From assembly GCA_013289795.1 (NCBI GenBank), contig JABCZH010000014.1, forward strand, positions 57,827 to 121,826: a stretch of DNA of 64,000 bases, read 5' to 3'. Each line of letters begins with the position of its first letter. Position 1 is the first letter of the stretch. The notes beneath the pieces are model-generated. The model searched no databases and had not been told where the DNA came from. It was given only the letters and a program-made list of their open reading frames with translations. A program made the translations under genes and the position numbers. The stretch comes from Acidobacteriota bacterium (lineage in GTDB: Bacteria; Acidobacteriota; Terriglobia; Terriglobales; Acidobacteriaceae). Positions 8,117-16,271 of the stretch are shown piece after piece.

Positions 8117-9694
8117 ATGGCGACTGCCAACACTCTCGGCGATCGGCGTAACGCAGTACAGCGGCACGCGCTGGCCGGGGTGCAACGCGAGGTACGGGCG
8201 ACTGACTCGAGCGGCCGCCGAAAATACCTCCGCGCCTTCAGCCAGGCTTTTCGTTCTTACGATTCTGTTATCGATTCCCAGCAACTCGCCGAAGCCGTTG
8301 GCTCCGCCGACATCGTGCTTGTCGGCGACTATCACGCCCTTCCAACCGCTCAGCGCTTCGCCGCCTCTCTGCTGGAGCAGCGCGCCCATCCCGGAGACCG
8401 CCCCATCGTGCTCGGGGTCGAGACCATCTTCGCCCGCCATCAACATGTGCTCGAGGAATGGTGGCGGCGTGAGATCGACGAGAACGAATTCCGCGAACGC
8501 ATCCGCTTTGACGCCGACTGGGGATACGAATGGAGCCCGTTCTACGAGCTACTGGTCACGGCCCGAGAGCACGGCGATGCCATCTACGGCCTGGACTGCA
8601 TGCCGCGCGAGGACCTACGAAAGATCGGAGCGCGCGACCGTCATGCCGTCGACAAAATCGCCGAGATTCGTGACCGCCACCCTCAAGCCGTGATCTTTGT
8701 GCTGTTCGGCGAATCCCACTTCGCGCCCTCCCACCTTCCCCGCCGCCTGCGCGAGCGCTTGCCCAGTGAGCACGTGCTCACCGTCCTGCAGAATGTGGAT
8801 GCACTCTACTGGCGGGCGACCTCAGAACGCCAGGACCACGTGGAAACCGTCCGTGTAAACGACACCGTGGTCTGCGTGTTCAACTCCACTCCGCTCGAAA
8901 AATACGAAAGCTACCGGCTCTATCTCTCGCGCTGCCAGGGCGAAGCCGGACAGCCGGACCTCGTCCCCACTATCTACAACTTCATTGACAGCTTGCTTTC
9001 GTTTCTCGACATCAACCGTTACGCCTCGCACAACCGCACCCAGCCCAAGTTCCTTGTGGATCTGCTGCCTGAGGTCTACTGCGGATCCTCCGACGGGCGT
9101 TTGCGGCAGTTATTGGAGCGAGCCACGTACGAACCTAAGAAGATCGAAAACATGCTGCAAAAGGTCGAGGCGCGAGGCTGCGTGTATTTACCGTCGATCA
9201 ACGCCTTCTACGTACGCGAGTTCAAAATGCTTCACGCTGCCGAAGAGGCCACCCGCTTTTTGCATCACGCTTGCCGTGGACTGCCCTTGCGCCGGAATGG
9301 CCGGCCGGCGGCCGCGACCGAGCTATCCGACCGCTTCTACGCTCGTGCCATCGAACACACTTTGGCGTACTTTGGATCCCGTGTGCTGTATCCGGCACGC
9401 CCCGACGAGCCTGCCTCCGAGGATTGGACACCCTCCCCCAAGACTTGCAAGAAACTGTTGCATGACGCCATCCGCGCGGAACGGGCGGAGTTCGATGCCC
9501 TTGCGCAAGAGCTCGGATATGGGTTGGGCAGCCAGCTGTACAACGCCTATCTCCGGGGATCGGTGAGCCGCACCGTGCTGCGGCACTGGTTCCTCTCACA
9601 CATCGAAGAGCCTGGGAAAGCGGCGAAGACCTTCGCAGAGGTGTTGCACAAGGTCTGCTCCACGCGCAAAAAGCCCTGCGGCTCAGCACGATGA
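8117..9694 (+). CDS. ChaN/TIKI-like protein
   Basis: 525 residues, ATG at 8117. Residues about 55-280 match the ChaN (haem-binding uptake, TIKI/EreA-like) fold: IVLVGDYHALPTAQRFA replaces the usual LGExH motif, followed by LGVETIFARHQHVLEEWW, RIRFDADWGYEWSPFYELL and VIFVLFGESHFAPSHLPRRL. The remaining 240 residues are mostly helical, with no motif known to me, making the protein nearly twice the usual ChaN length. There is no signal peptide, so it is probably cytoplasmic, unlike lipoprotein ChaN. Function could be haem-related or hydrolytic; not settled. Confidence 0.75.
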   Translation: MATANTLGDRRNAVQRHALAGVQREVRATDSSGRRKYLRAFSQAFRSYDSVIDSQQLAEAVGSADIVLVGDYHALPTAQRFAASLLEQRAHPGDRPIVLGVETIFARHQHVLEEWWRREIDENEFRERIRFDADWGYEWSPFYELLVTAREHGDAIYGLDCMPREDLRKIGARDRHAVDKIAEIRDRHPQAVIFVLFGESHFAPSHLPRRLRERLPSEHVLTVLQNVDALYWRATSERQDHVETVRVNDTVVCVFNSTPLEKYESYRLYLSRCQGEAGQPDLVPTIYNFIDSLLSFLDINRYASHNRTQPKFLVDLLPEVYCGSSDGRLRQLLERATYEPKKIENMLQKVEARGCVYLPSINAFYVREFKMLHAAEEATRFLHHACRGLPLRRNGRPAAATELSDRFYARAIEHTLAYFGSRVLYPARPDEPASEDWTPSPKTCKKLLHDAIRAERAEFDALAQELGYGLGSQLYNAYLRGSVSRTVLRHWFLSHIEEPGKAAKTFAEVLHKVCSTRKKPCGSAR

Positions 9695-9830
9695 GCATTC
9701 AGCACTCAGCATTTAGCACTAGGTATTCAGCAATCAGCAAGTCGGACTGGGAAGTCCTACAAAACCGTTATCAGCATCGGATGCTAATCTATCTGTCTTG
9801 GCTGAATGCTGACGGCTGAGTGCTGAGTGC
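9691..9830. repeat. GCTGA-word inverted repeat between ChaN-like gene and larB
   Basis: The left arm (9691-9741) contains GCATTCAGCACTCAGCATTT and ATTCAGCAATCAGC; the right arm (9800-9830) contains GCTGAATGCTGACGGCTGAG and TGCTGAGTGC. The arms are complementary, giving a large potential stem with a loop of about 60 nt. The left arm overlaps the last codons of the upstream gene and the right arm overlaps one possible larB start. Confidence 0.75.
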
Positions 9831-9834
9831 TTTC

Positions 9835-10581
9835 TTGACCCCCGATTCCATTCTCAAACTCTTCCAGCAAGTACGCCGCGGGAAACTCTCCCCCGACGAA
9901 GCCGTAGCCCGGCTGCGGCATTTGCCATTTGAAGACCTGGGATTCGCTAAGCTCGATCACCATCGCTCGCTGCGCACCGGAATGCCTGAAGTGGTCTTCG
10001 GCCAAGGCAAGACGCCGTCGCAGATGGCGCAGATCTTTGCCCGGCTCGCCCAACATGGAGGCAACATCCTGGCCACACGCGCCAGCAGAGAGCAGTTCGC
10101 AGCCGTAAAAAAGAAAGTACGCAAAGCGGAGTATCGCGAACTGGCGCGGGCGATCGTCCTGCAGCGCGATCCCAAGAAGTACGGCAAAGGCACCATTGCT
10201 GTCGTTTCCGCCGGCACCAGCGACATCCCCGTGGCCGAAGAAGCTGTGGCCACCGCCGAAGTCATGGGCAACGACGTTGAGCATCTCTACGACGTTGGGG
10301 TGGCAGGAATCCATCGCCTGCTGGCCAATCGCGAAACCTTGACCCGCGCCCGAGTGATCATCGTTTGCGCCGGCATGGAAGGCGCGCTGCCCAGCGTCGT
10401 CGGCGGACTGGTCGGCGTCCCGGTCATTGCCGTGCCCACCAGCGTGGGCTATGGCGCGGCTTTCAAAGGCGTGGCGGCCCTGCTCGGTATGATGAACTCC
10501 TGCGCCTCCAACGTCAGCGTAGTGAATATCGATAACGGATTCGGAGCGGGATATGTGGCAGCACTGATAAACCGTCTATGA
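9835..10581 (+). CDS. larB: LarB-like carboxylase (nickel-pincer cofactor biosynthesis)
   Basis: The frame is open from a GTG at 9820 inside the GCTGA repeat; I prefer the TTG at 9835, giving 248 residues, because LarB proteins begin close to the helix [22 protein letters not shown]. The C-terminal two thirds match the AIR-carboxylase (PurE-like) fold: [47 protein letters not shown] and [20 protein letters not shown]. LarB carboxylates nicotinate adenine dinucleotide and hydrolyses its phosphoanhydride in the lactate racemase cofactor pathway. No larC or larE is in the window. Confidence 0.9.
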   Translation: MTPDSILKLFQQVRRGKLSPDEAVARLRHLPFEDLGFAKLDHHRSLRTGMPEVVFGQGKTPSQMAQIFARLAQHGGNILATRASREQFAAVKKKVRKAEYRELARAIVLQRDPKKYGKGTIAVVSAGTSDIPVAEEAVATAEVMGNDVEHLYDVGVAGIHRLLANRETLTRARVIIVCAGMEGALPSVVGGLVGVPVIAVPTSVGYGAAFKGVAALLGMMNSCASNVSVVNIDNGFGAGYVAALINRL

Positions 10582-10648
10582 CTTGAAACCTAGGTCTTGA
10601 CCGTGTGTGAGGACCACGGTACAGTTCAGTCCCGGAGGATTTGGCTTT

Positions 10649-11077
10649 GTGAACTCCAACATCAAGAACTTCGTCTTCTGGGCCGTCGTCCTGATCTCAG
10701 CTTTTCTTTTGTGGCAAGTTGTGAAAGCTGGCCAGAACGAGCAGAAGATACCCGAGATCAGCTACTCCGATTTCTTGTCGCAGATCGAAGCTGGAAATGT
10801 GGTCAGGGTCACCATTTCCGGAAATCTGGTGAACGGTCACTACCGCGACGGTGGTTCTTTTCGGGTAACGACGTCGGCGAGTCAAGAGGCGATGGTTGAG
10901 AAGCTGCGTGAGAAGAATGTGGAAGTCTGGTTTAAGAACGGCGCCAACACCGGCTGGTCAGGGTACCTGCAAAACCTCGCACCGCTCGTCTTGCTGGCCG
11001 CATTGTGGTTTTTCATGATCCGCCAAATGAAAAAGGGAGCGAAGCCGCCCCAACCTAACAGCAACTATCCGAGCTGA
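10649..11077 (+). CDS. Free-standing FtsH N-terminal domain (FtsH-ext), no AAA+ or protease
   Basis: 142 residues from a GTG at 10649 with GGAGG 10 bases upstream. The order is a membrane helix (FVFWAVVLISAFLLWQVV), the FtsH extracytoplasmic domain (ISYSDFLSQIEAGNVVRVTI, VEVWFKNGANTGW), and a second helix (LAPLVLLAALWFFMIRQMKKG). This is the exact N-terminal architecture of FtsH, but the frame ends 12 residues after the second helix, before the AAA+ module. The end has its own stop and a short hydrophilic tail, not frameshifted AAA+ sequence, so it looks like a stable short gene. It might join or block FtsH hexamers; that is inference. Confidence 0.8.
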   Translation: MNSNIKNFVFWAVVLISAFLLWQVVKAGQNEQKIPEISYSDFLSQIEAGNVVRVTISGNLVNGHYRDGGSFRVTTSASQEAMVEKLREKNVEVWFKNGANTGWSGYLQNLAPLVLLAALWFFMIRQMKKGAKPPQPNSNYPS

Positions 11078-11078
11078 C

Positions 11079-11103
11079 AAAAAGGCGCGGCCCGCGCCGC
11101 GCC
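11079..11103 (-). terminator. Intrinsic terminator of the BON-domain gene
   Basis: GGCGCGGC and GCCGCGCC (11084-11103) form a perfect 8-bp stem with a 4-nt loop. The minus strand continues with five T (11083-11079), so it terminates the BON gene ending at 11127. It may also slow transcription from the FtsH-ext gene on the other strand. Confidence 0.8.
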
Positions 11104-11126
11104 TCTCCCCTCCGACCCACCGCCAC

Positions 11127-11885
11127 TTATGACTTGCCCGCCACTAGCAGGTTGTTCTGCACGCTGAAGGCTCCAAACACCTGGTTGGCGCGCAGTCCGG
11201 CTACCTGCTTGTCCATCTTCGTGCCCACAACCCCATCGAGGGTCACATGTCCGTTGTCCACCAGTATGCGAATCGGCCGCGCCGGATCAATCGCGTAGTG
11301 GTTTAGCACCGGATCGCGATAGATTGCCCGCAGGATCCTCACCCGGATCTGATCGTCGAAAATCGACGTCGGGGATACTTTGACGTCGTTCACCACATCC
11401 TTCACGCCTGGCATGCGGTCGGCCAGCGCCTGGGCGGAGTCACGCGCAACTTCGAGGCGAGCTTCGCCGGTCAAAATTACTGTGCCGTTCTCAACCTCAG
11501 CCGTGATGTAGTTGAAAGCAACGTCATAGCCCACGCGGTCGTAGTACAGTTTGCGGTCCAATTGCGCGGCGAGTTCAGCGTCGGCGACGCTCTTACCCTC
11601 AACCGCAATCAGGTTGCGCACACCCTGGACCTCGGAGGTCTTACGCACCTTCTTCGCTGCATCCAGCTTTTGCTGGTAGAGATCCACGCTGCCGGTCAGG
11701 GTGATGATTCCGTCTTGCACTGTAGACTGAACGTTGCGGAACTCGTTTTTCCCAGCCAGTTCCGCTTGAACCTTGGTTTGAATTGACTGATCATACCGGC
11801 TCGCGCCGGTAGTCTCTGCCATCAGGCCAGCGGTCAAAACACTCGCTGCCAGAAATAAGCCGATAGTTCGAAATATTGCCTTCAT
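11127..11885 (-). CDS. Secreted protein with three BON domains
   Basis: 252 residues from the ATG at 11885, preceded by AGGAGAAGG. A signal peptide (AIFRTIGLFLAASVLTAGLMAE) leads into three BON repeats, about residues 30-100, 100-170 and 175-250, each ending in a motif of the type GIITLTGSV, GTVILTGEA or GHVTLDGVV. BON domains are associated with the outer membrane, phospholipid binding and osmotic protection (OsmY-like). An inverted repeat lies upstream (11933-11966) and an intrinsic terminator downstream. It is transcribed alone. Confidence 0.88.
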   Translation of the reverse strand: MKAIFRTIGLFLAASVLTAGLMAETTGASRYDQSIQTKVQAELAGKNEFRNVQSTVQDGIITLTGSVDLYQQKLDAAKKVRKTSEVQGVRNLIAVEGKSVADAELAAQLDRKLYYDRVGYDVAFNYITAEVENGTVILTGEARLEVARDSAQALADRMPGVKDVVNDVKVSPTSIFDDQIRVRILRAIYRDPVLNHYAIDPARPIRILVDNGHVTLDGVVGTKMDKQVAGLRANQVFGAFSVQNNLLVAGKS

Positions 11886-11932
11886 GTCCTTCTCCTCCCT
11901 CATACCTGTAAACCCCACGGTTGCGAAATAGT

Positions 11933-11966
11933 TTCATCTAACCGTTTAGTTAATTGATTAGATGAA
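11933..11966. promoter_or_regulatory. Inverted repeat upstream of the BON gene
   Basis: TTCATCTAA and TTAGATGAA are perfect 9-bp arms separated by 16 AT-rich bases, about 50 bp before the BON start and about 100 bp before doxX. It could be an operator for one or both divergent genes. Confidence 0.45.
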
Positions 11967-12061
11967 CTCCGGCAGCCGCCGATTGTAAACATTTGTGAAT
12001 TTCGTCAAGATTCTTGCTATAACTTGAGTTCAATTACGCGGGATGCTCTGAGGAGGCACGA

Positions 12062-12457
12062 ATGAGCAACGGCACGGACCTGCTGCGATCCTGGGGAATT
12101 ACGCTGCTACGCGTTACCATCGGCGCGGTGTTTGTCGCGCACGGCGGCCAGAAATTCTTCCAGGGATTCCAGAATGTGGCGGAATTCTTGAACGGCCTGG
12201 GCATTCCTCAACCCACTGCCGCCGCCATTCTGCTGACCGCGGTGGAATTCTTCGGAGGGCTGGCCATGATCCTCGGCATATTGACACGCTATGTTGCCAT
12301 AGCGCTGGCCTTCGACATGGCCGTTGCCATCGTCATGTTTCATTGGAGGAACGGATTCTTTATGCCCAATGGGATTGAATTTCCCATGGTGCTGCTGGTG
12401 GCCAATTTGACTCTTATACTTTCGGGCGGGGGCGAAGCAGAACTCTACCGCTTCTGA
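12062..12457 (+). CDS. DoxX family membrane protein
   Basis: 131 residues; ATG at 12062 with GAGGAGG six bases upstream. Four membrane helices are visible. The N-terminal LLRVTIGAVFVAHGGQKFF, then LTAVEFFGGLAMILGIL and ALAFDMAVAIVMFHWRNGFF, are typical of DoxX/DoxD proteins. Members have been linked to oxidative stress and sulfur or quinone redox, but the function here is unknown. A possible -10 (TATAAC) lies near 12019. It converges on purB. Confidence 0.88.
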   Translation: MSNGTDLLRSWGITLLRVTIGAVFVAHGGQKFFQGFQNVAEFLNGLGIPQPTAAAILLTAVEFFGGLAMILGILTRYVAIALAFDMAVAIVMFHWRNGFFMPNGIEFPMVLLVANLTLILSGGGEAELYRF

Positions 12458-12473
12458 GCCACGAGGGCCGAGC

Positions 12474-13814
12474 TCAACGCGCTACGGATTTGGTCCGCCG
12501 CGGCTTGGGGCTCGTCGGCCGTGCGTCGAATACCCGCGCAAAAATCTTATCCACGTTCTTGAGTTGACGCTTCAGATCGAAGGCGCGCTCGATTTGTGCT
12601 CGCGGCACCCGGCTGGTGATGGCCTTGTCTTTGAGTACCAGATCCCGAAAATTCAGGTCTTCCTTCCAGGCACGCATGGCATGAGCTTGCACCATGCGAT
12701 AGGCATCCTCTCGTGACACTCCATGTTCCACCAGGTCCAGCAAGAGCTGGCCACTGAACACCAGGCCTCCGGTACTTTCGAGGTTGGCCAACATGCGCTC
12801 AGGATAGACGAACATGGTATCGATGAGATTGGCGGTCTTCTGCAGCATGTAGTCCACGAGAGTGGTGGAATCGGGAAGGATGACGCGCTCGACCGATGAA
12901 TGGGAAATGTCGCGCTCGTGCCACAGAGCGATGTTCTCGAATCCGGCCTGGGCGTTGGCACGCACCACACGCGCCAACCCGCTGATTTGCTCGAAGGTCA
13001 CAGGGTTGCGCTTGTGCGGCATGGCCGAGGAACCCTTTTGCTTCTCGCTGAAGAATTCTTCCGCCTCACGCACTTCGGTGCGTTGCAGGTGCCGGATCTC
13101 GGTGGCCATCATGTCAAGAGTTGACGCGATGACTGCCAGCGTCGCCAGATAGTGCGCGTGACGGTCCCGCTGGATCACCTGAGACGTAATCTCCGCTGCC
13201 TTCAATCCCAGCCGGGCGCAGATCTTGTCTTCGAGCTCCGGAGTCAGGTGAGCCATAGTCCCAACCGCTCCGGAAAGCTTGCCCACTCGCATCTCCTCGG
13301 CAGCGCGCGCAAAGCGCTCGATGTTGCGCTGGGTCTCGGAATACCAGTTGGCCAGCTTGAAGCCGAAGGTAATCGGTTCGGCGTGGACGCCGTGGGTACG
13401 CCCGACCATCGGCGTGTCTTTGAACTCCCACGCCCGGCGCTTCAGTACTTCGGACAGCCGTTCGAGATCAGCCGCAATCACGTCTGACGCCTGGCGGATG
13501 AGCAGCGCTTGCGCCGTATCCACAACGTCGTTAGAAGTCAAACCGTAGTGGAACCAGCGGGCATGCGGGCCCACGATTTCCGCCACGGCTGTGGTGAACG
13601 CGATGACGTCGTGCCGCACTTCGGCCTCAATCTCGTGAATGCGCTGTACGCTGAAATCAGCGCGCTCGCGGATAGCCTTCGCCGCGTCCTTGGGCACAAT
13701 GCCCGCCTCAGCCAGGGTTTCAGTCGCCGCCACTTCGACGGCTAGCCACGCGCGAAAGCGGTTTTCATCGTTCCAAATACGACCCATTTCTGGGCGGGTA
13801 TAGCGTGGGATCAC
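12474..13814 (-). CDS. purB: Adenylosuccinate lyase
   Basis: 446 residues from a GTG at 13814 (AAGGAAAAGGTG upstream). This matches the family start IPRYTRPEMGRIWNDENRF; an open extension to 13865 is not family-like. The fumarase/aspartase superfamily signature SSAMPHKRNP is at about 262-271, and TSNDVVDTAQA and GRTHGVHAEPITFG carry the other active-site segments. PurB removes fumarate from SAICAR and from adenylosuccinate in purine synthesis. It is transcribed alone, divergent from the MarR gene. Confidence 0.96.
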   Translation of the reverse strand: MIPRYTRPEMGRIWNDENRFRAWLAVEVAATETLAEAGIVPKDAAKAIRERADFSVQRIHEIEAEVRHDVIAFTTAVAEIVGPHARWFHYGLTSNDVVDTAQALLIRQASDVIAADLERLSEVLKRRAWEFKDTPMVGRTHGVHAEPITFGFKLANWYSETQRNIERFARAAEEMRVGKLSGAVGTMAHLTPELEDKICARLGLKAAEITSQVIQRDRHAHYLATLAVIASTLDMMATEIRHLQRTEVREAEEFFSEKQKGSSAMPHKRNPVTFEQISGLARVVRANAQAGFENIALWHERDISHSSVERVILPDSTTLVDYMLQKTANLIDTMFVYPERMLANLESTGGLVFSGQLLLDLVEHGVSREDAYRMVQAHAMRAWKEDLNFRDLVLKDKAITSRVPRAQIERAFDLKRQLKNVDKIFARVFDARPTSPKPRRTKSVAR

Positions 13815-13931
13815 GAAATCACCTTTTCCTTCAAAACCGGCCGGGCCAGCACACCCAGCCTTCATGGTTCAACAATCGGGACTCTGGATTCTAAACGGTC
13901 AGCGACTTCCGTTGCCAGCCCGTCCACAATG

Positions 13932-13946
13932 TATCGTGGTACGATA
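13932..13946. promoter_or_regulatory. Palindromic operator before the MarR-family gene
   Basis: TATCGT-GGT-ACGATA, a perfect 6-bp inverted repeat with a 3-bp centre, ends 4 bases before the ATG at 13951. The position suggests autorepression by the MarR protein and co-regulation of the overlapping ClC gene. A TACGAT hexamer inside it could be a -10, which would make the mRNA leaderless. Confidence 0.6.
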
Positions 13947-13950
13947 TATT

Positions 13951-14424
13951 ATGTCTACATCACTGGTCCCATTCGACTACGAATCGCTGGCCGAGGTGCG
14001 CCATCAGATCCGCCGCTTTCTGCACTTCAGTGAGCGGGCAGCACGAGTGGCCGGCCTGGAGCCTCACCAGCACCAGCTAATGCTTGCTTTAAAAGGCCTG
14101 CCGCAAGGGGTGCGTCCTCGGGTGCGCGAATTGGCGGAGCGCTTGCAGATTCAACACCACAGCACAGTAGAACTGGTGAACCGCCTGGCGGCGGGGGGCT
14201 ATGTCAATCGCGAGCGCGGCGGTCAAGACCACCGCGAGGTCCTGCTCTCGCTGACTCCAAAAGGCGAGAAGGTCCTCAAGGAACTCTCCCTGCACCATCG
14301 TGCCGAACTCCGCATGCAAGGGCCCATTTTGATTGCCGCTTTAAGACGCGCAATCGAACCGCGGAAACGCAACCATAGCGTCGAACGAAAGGCTGCTGCA
14401 CGAACCCACCGGAGGAAGAGTTGA
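13951..14424 (+). CDS. MarR-family transcriptional regulator
   Basis: 157 residues from the ATG at 13951. An in-frame ATG at 13864 overlaps the purB leader and would place the operator inside the gene. The winged helix spans about residues 45-120: HQLMLALKG, RPRVRELAERLQIQHHSTVE, and the wing YVNRERGGQDHREVLLSLT. No Shine-Dalgarno is visible before the ATG. The C-terminus is basic (HSVERKAAARTHRRKS). The stop overlaps the TTG start of the ClC gene by 4 bases, so the two are translationally coupled and the regulator probably controls anion transport. Confidence 0.88.
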   Translation: MSTSLVPFDYESLAEVRHQIRRFLHFSERAARVAGLEPHQHQLMLALKGLPQGVRPRVRELAERLQIQHHSTVELVNRLAAGGYVNRERGGQDHREVLLSLTPKGEKVLKELSLHHRAELRMQGPILIAALRRAIEPRKRNHSVERKAAARTHRRKS

Positions 14425-16271
14425 AAGAACCGCTTCGTAACCATTCCGCCCCCGCCACCTTCACAGCTACTGGTGCCCAGGTCGGAGACGTCAGACTCGC
14501 CGAGCCGGCACAGTTTCGCATGCTTCTCATTTCTTTCCTGGCCGGCGGAGTTGGCCTGTTGGCGGGCGTCATCGCCTATGCGCTGTACAAGCTGATCGGC
14601 CTCTTTACCAATATCGTCTTCTATCATCGCTTTGCCGCTGAATTCATCAGCCCGCGACATAACCAACTTGGCGGGTGGGTAATCCTGGTTCCGGCGATCG
14701 GTGGCATTATCGTCGGTTTCATGGCGAAATATGGAACTCCTAAAATCAAGGGACACGGGATTCCTGAAGCCATGGAAGCCGTGCTGTTCAATCGCAGCCG
14801 TATCCAACCTCGCGTCGCCATCCTGAAACCAATTTCCGCGGCCATCGCCATCGGCACCGGCGGACCCTTTGGAGCGGAAGGCCCAATCATTCAGACGGGT
14901 GGCGCCATCGGCTCCCTGGTGGGCCAGGTGCTTCACGCCACCGCGTCGGAGCGCAAGGTATTGCTGGCGTGCGGCGCGGCCGCGGGCATGTCGGCCACAT
15001 TCAACACCCCGATTGCAGGTGTGATTCTGGCCATCGAACTTCTGTTGTTTGAATTCAAGTCGCGATCATTTATCCCCCTGGTCATCGCCAGCACTCTAGC
15101 CACCGCAGTTCACATGCAACTGCTGGGTGCAGGGCCGATGTTCAAAGTGGCTGCCATGGACTTCAACATTCCCCGCGCCCTGCTTTTCTATCTTTTACTC
15201 GGGGTCATCTGCGGACTGGCCGCAGTCGGCTTCAGCAAACTGCTCTATTGGACTGAAGACCAGTTCGAAAAACTGCCCATCGACGAACTCTGGTGGCCGG
15301 CGATTGGCGCGCTGGGCTTGGGGATCATCGGCTATTTCGTGCCCCGCGTGTTGGGTGTTGGCTATGACACCATCGGCGACATTCTGAATGCCAGTCTGGC
15401 CTGGAAACTGCTGCTTGTAGTCATGCTCGCCAAGCCGGTGGCCCTGGTGATTTCGCTGGGATCAGGCACCTCCGGCGGCCTGCTCGCTCCCATGTTCATG
15501 TCGAGCGCGGCCATGGGCGGGGTTTTCGCCATGGCCATCAACCGAATCTTCCCTGCGGCGAATCTATCCCCAGGAGCCTTTGCCCTGGTCGCCATGGGGG
15601 CGGTTTTCGGATCGGCCTCGCGGGCCACATTCACATTCATCATCTTTGCCTTTGAAATTACCCGGGATTACAACTCCGTCCTGCCGCTGATGCTGGTCAG
15701 CGTAATTGCCGACGGAATTGCCATGCTGCTGATGCCGCGGGCTTCCATCATGACCGAGAAGCTGGCGCGACGCGGCCTATACATTCATCAGGAGTACGAG
15801 ACCGACGTATTGCAGCAAGTCACGGTGGCCGAAACCATGGACAAAGATATTCCCGCGTTGCCCGCAAGTATGAAGATCAGCGAATTGTCCGATCGCATCA
15901 GCCGGCATGATGTCGAGGTCAGCCGCCATCAGGGCATGTTCGTCATGGATTCGACCGGCCAGCTCGCAGGACTGATTACACGAGGTGACGTAATGCGTGC
16001 CCTGGCCATCGACCCTTGCGGAAACACGGGCGTGCTCGACGCCGCCAGCCGCGACCTCATCATCACCTATCCCGATGAGTCATTGCACGAAGCTGCCGCG
16101 AAGATGCTGCGCAACAACATCGGCCGCTTGCCCGTAGTCGATCGCGACCAGCCGCAGCGCGTGGTCGGTTATCTGGGCAGATCCGGCATCATGGCAGCGC
16201 GCCTGTGCCGCTTGGACGAAGAGCATGTGCGGGAGCCGGGCTGGGTGGGATCGTGGAAGCCGGCCAAGTAG
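14421..16271 (+). CDS. ClC-family chloride channel/transporter with C-terminal CBS domains
   Basis: 616 residues from a TTG at 14421 (GGAGGAAGAG just upstream), overlapping the MarR stop. The ClC core covers residues about 35-440: KGHGIPEAMEAV (111-122) where E. coli ClcA has GSGIP; GPFGAEGPIIQTG with the gating-type glutamate E153; and SGTSGGLLAPMF for the GxFxP region. Residues about 450-605 form a CBS pair (VAETMDKDIPALP, GLITRGDVMRALA, GRLPVVDRDQPQRVVGYLGR) that could bind adenine nucleotides. It lies in the inner membrane. The His at the selectivity serine position is noted separately. Confidence 0.93.
   Translation: MKEPLRNHSAPATFTATGAQVGDVRLAEPAQFRMLLISFLAGGVGLLAGVIAYALYKLIGLFTNIVFYHRFAAEFISPRHNQLGGWVILVPAIGGIIVGFMAKYGTPKIKGHGIPEAMEAVLFNRSRIQPRVAILKPISAAIAIGTGGPFGAEGPIIQTGGAIGSLVGQVLHATASERKVLLACGAAAGMSATFNTPIAGVILAIELLLFEFKSRSFIPLVIASTLATAVHMQLLGAGPMFKVAAMDFNIPRALLFYLLLGVICGLAAVGFSKLLYWTEDQFEKLPIDELWWPAIGALGLGIIGYFVPRVLGVGYDTIGDILNASLAWKLLLVVMLAKPVALVISLGSGTSGGLLAPMFMSSAAMGGVFAMAINRIFPAANLSPGAFALVAMGAVFGSASRATFTFIIFAFEITRDYNSVLPLMLVSVIADGIAMLLMPRASIMTEKLARRGLYIHQEYETDVLQQVTVAETMDKDIPALPASMKISELSDRISRHDVEVSRHQGMFVMDSTGQLAGLITRGDVMRALAIDPCGNTGVLDAASRDLIITYPDESLHEAAAKMLRNNIGRLPVVDRDQPQRVVGYLGRSGIMAARLCRLDEEHVREPGWVGSWKPAK

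Noticed and set aside
9691..9830. Regular repeated words that could suggest a CRISPR array
   Set aside because: Words are 8-12 bp, variable, without unique spacers of constant length, and arranged as facing arms.
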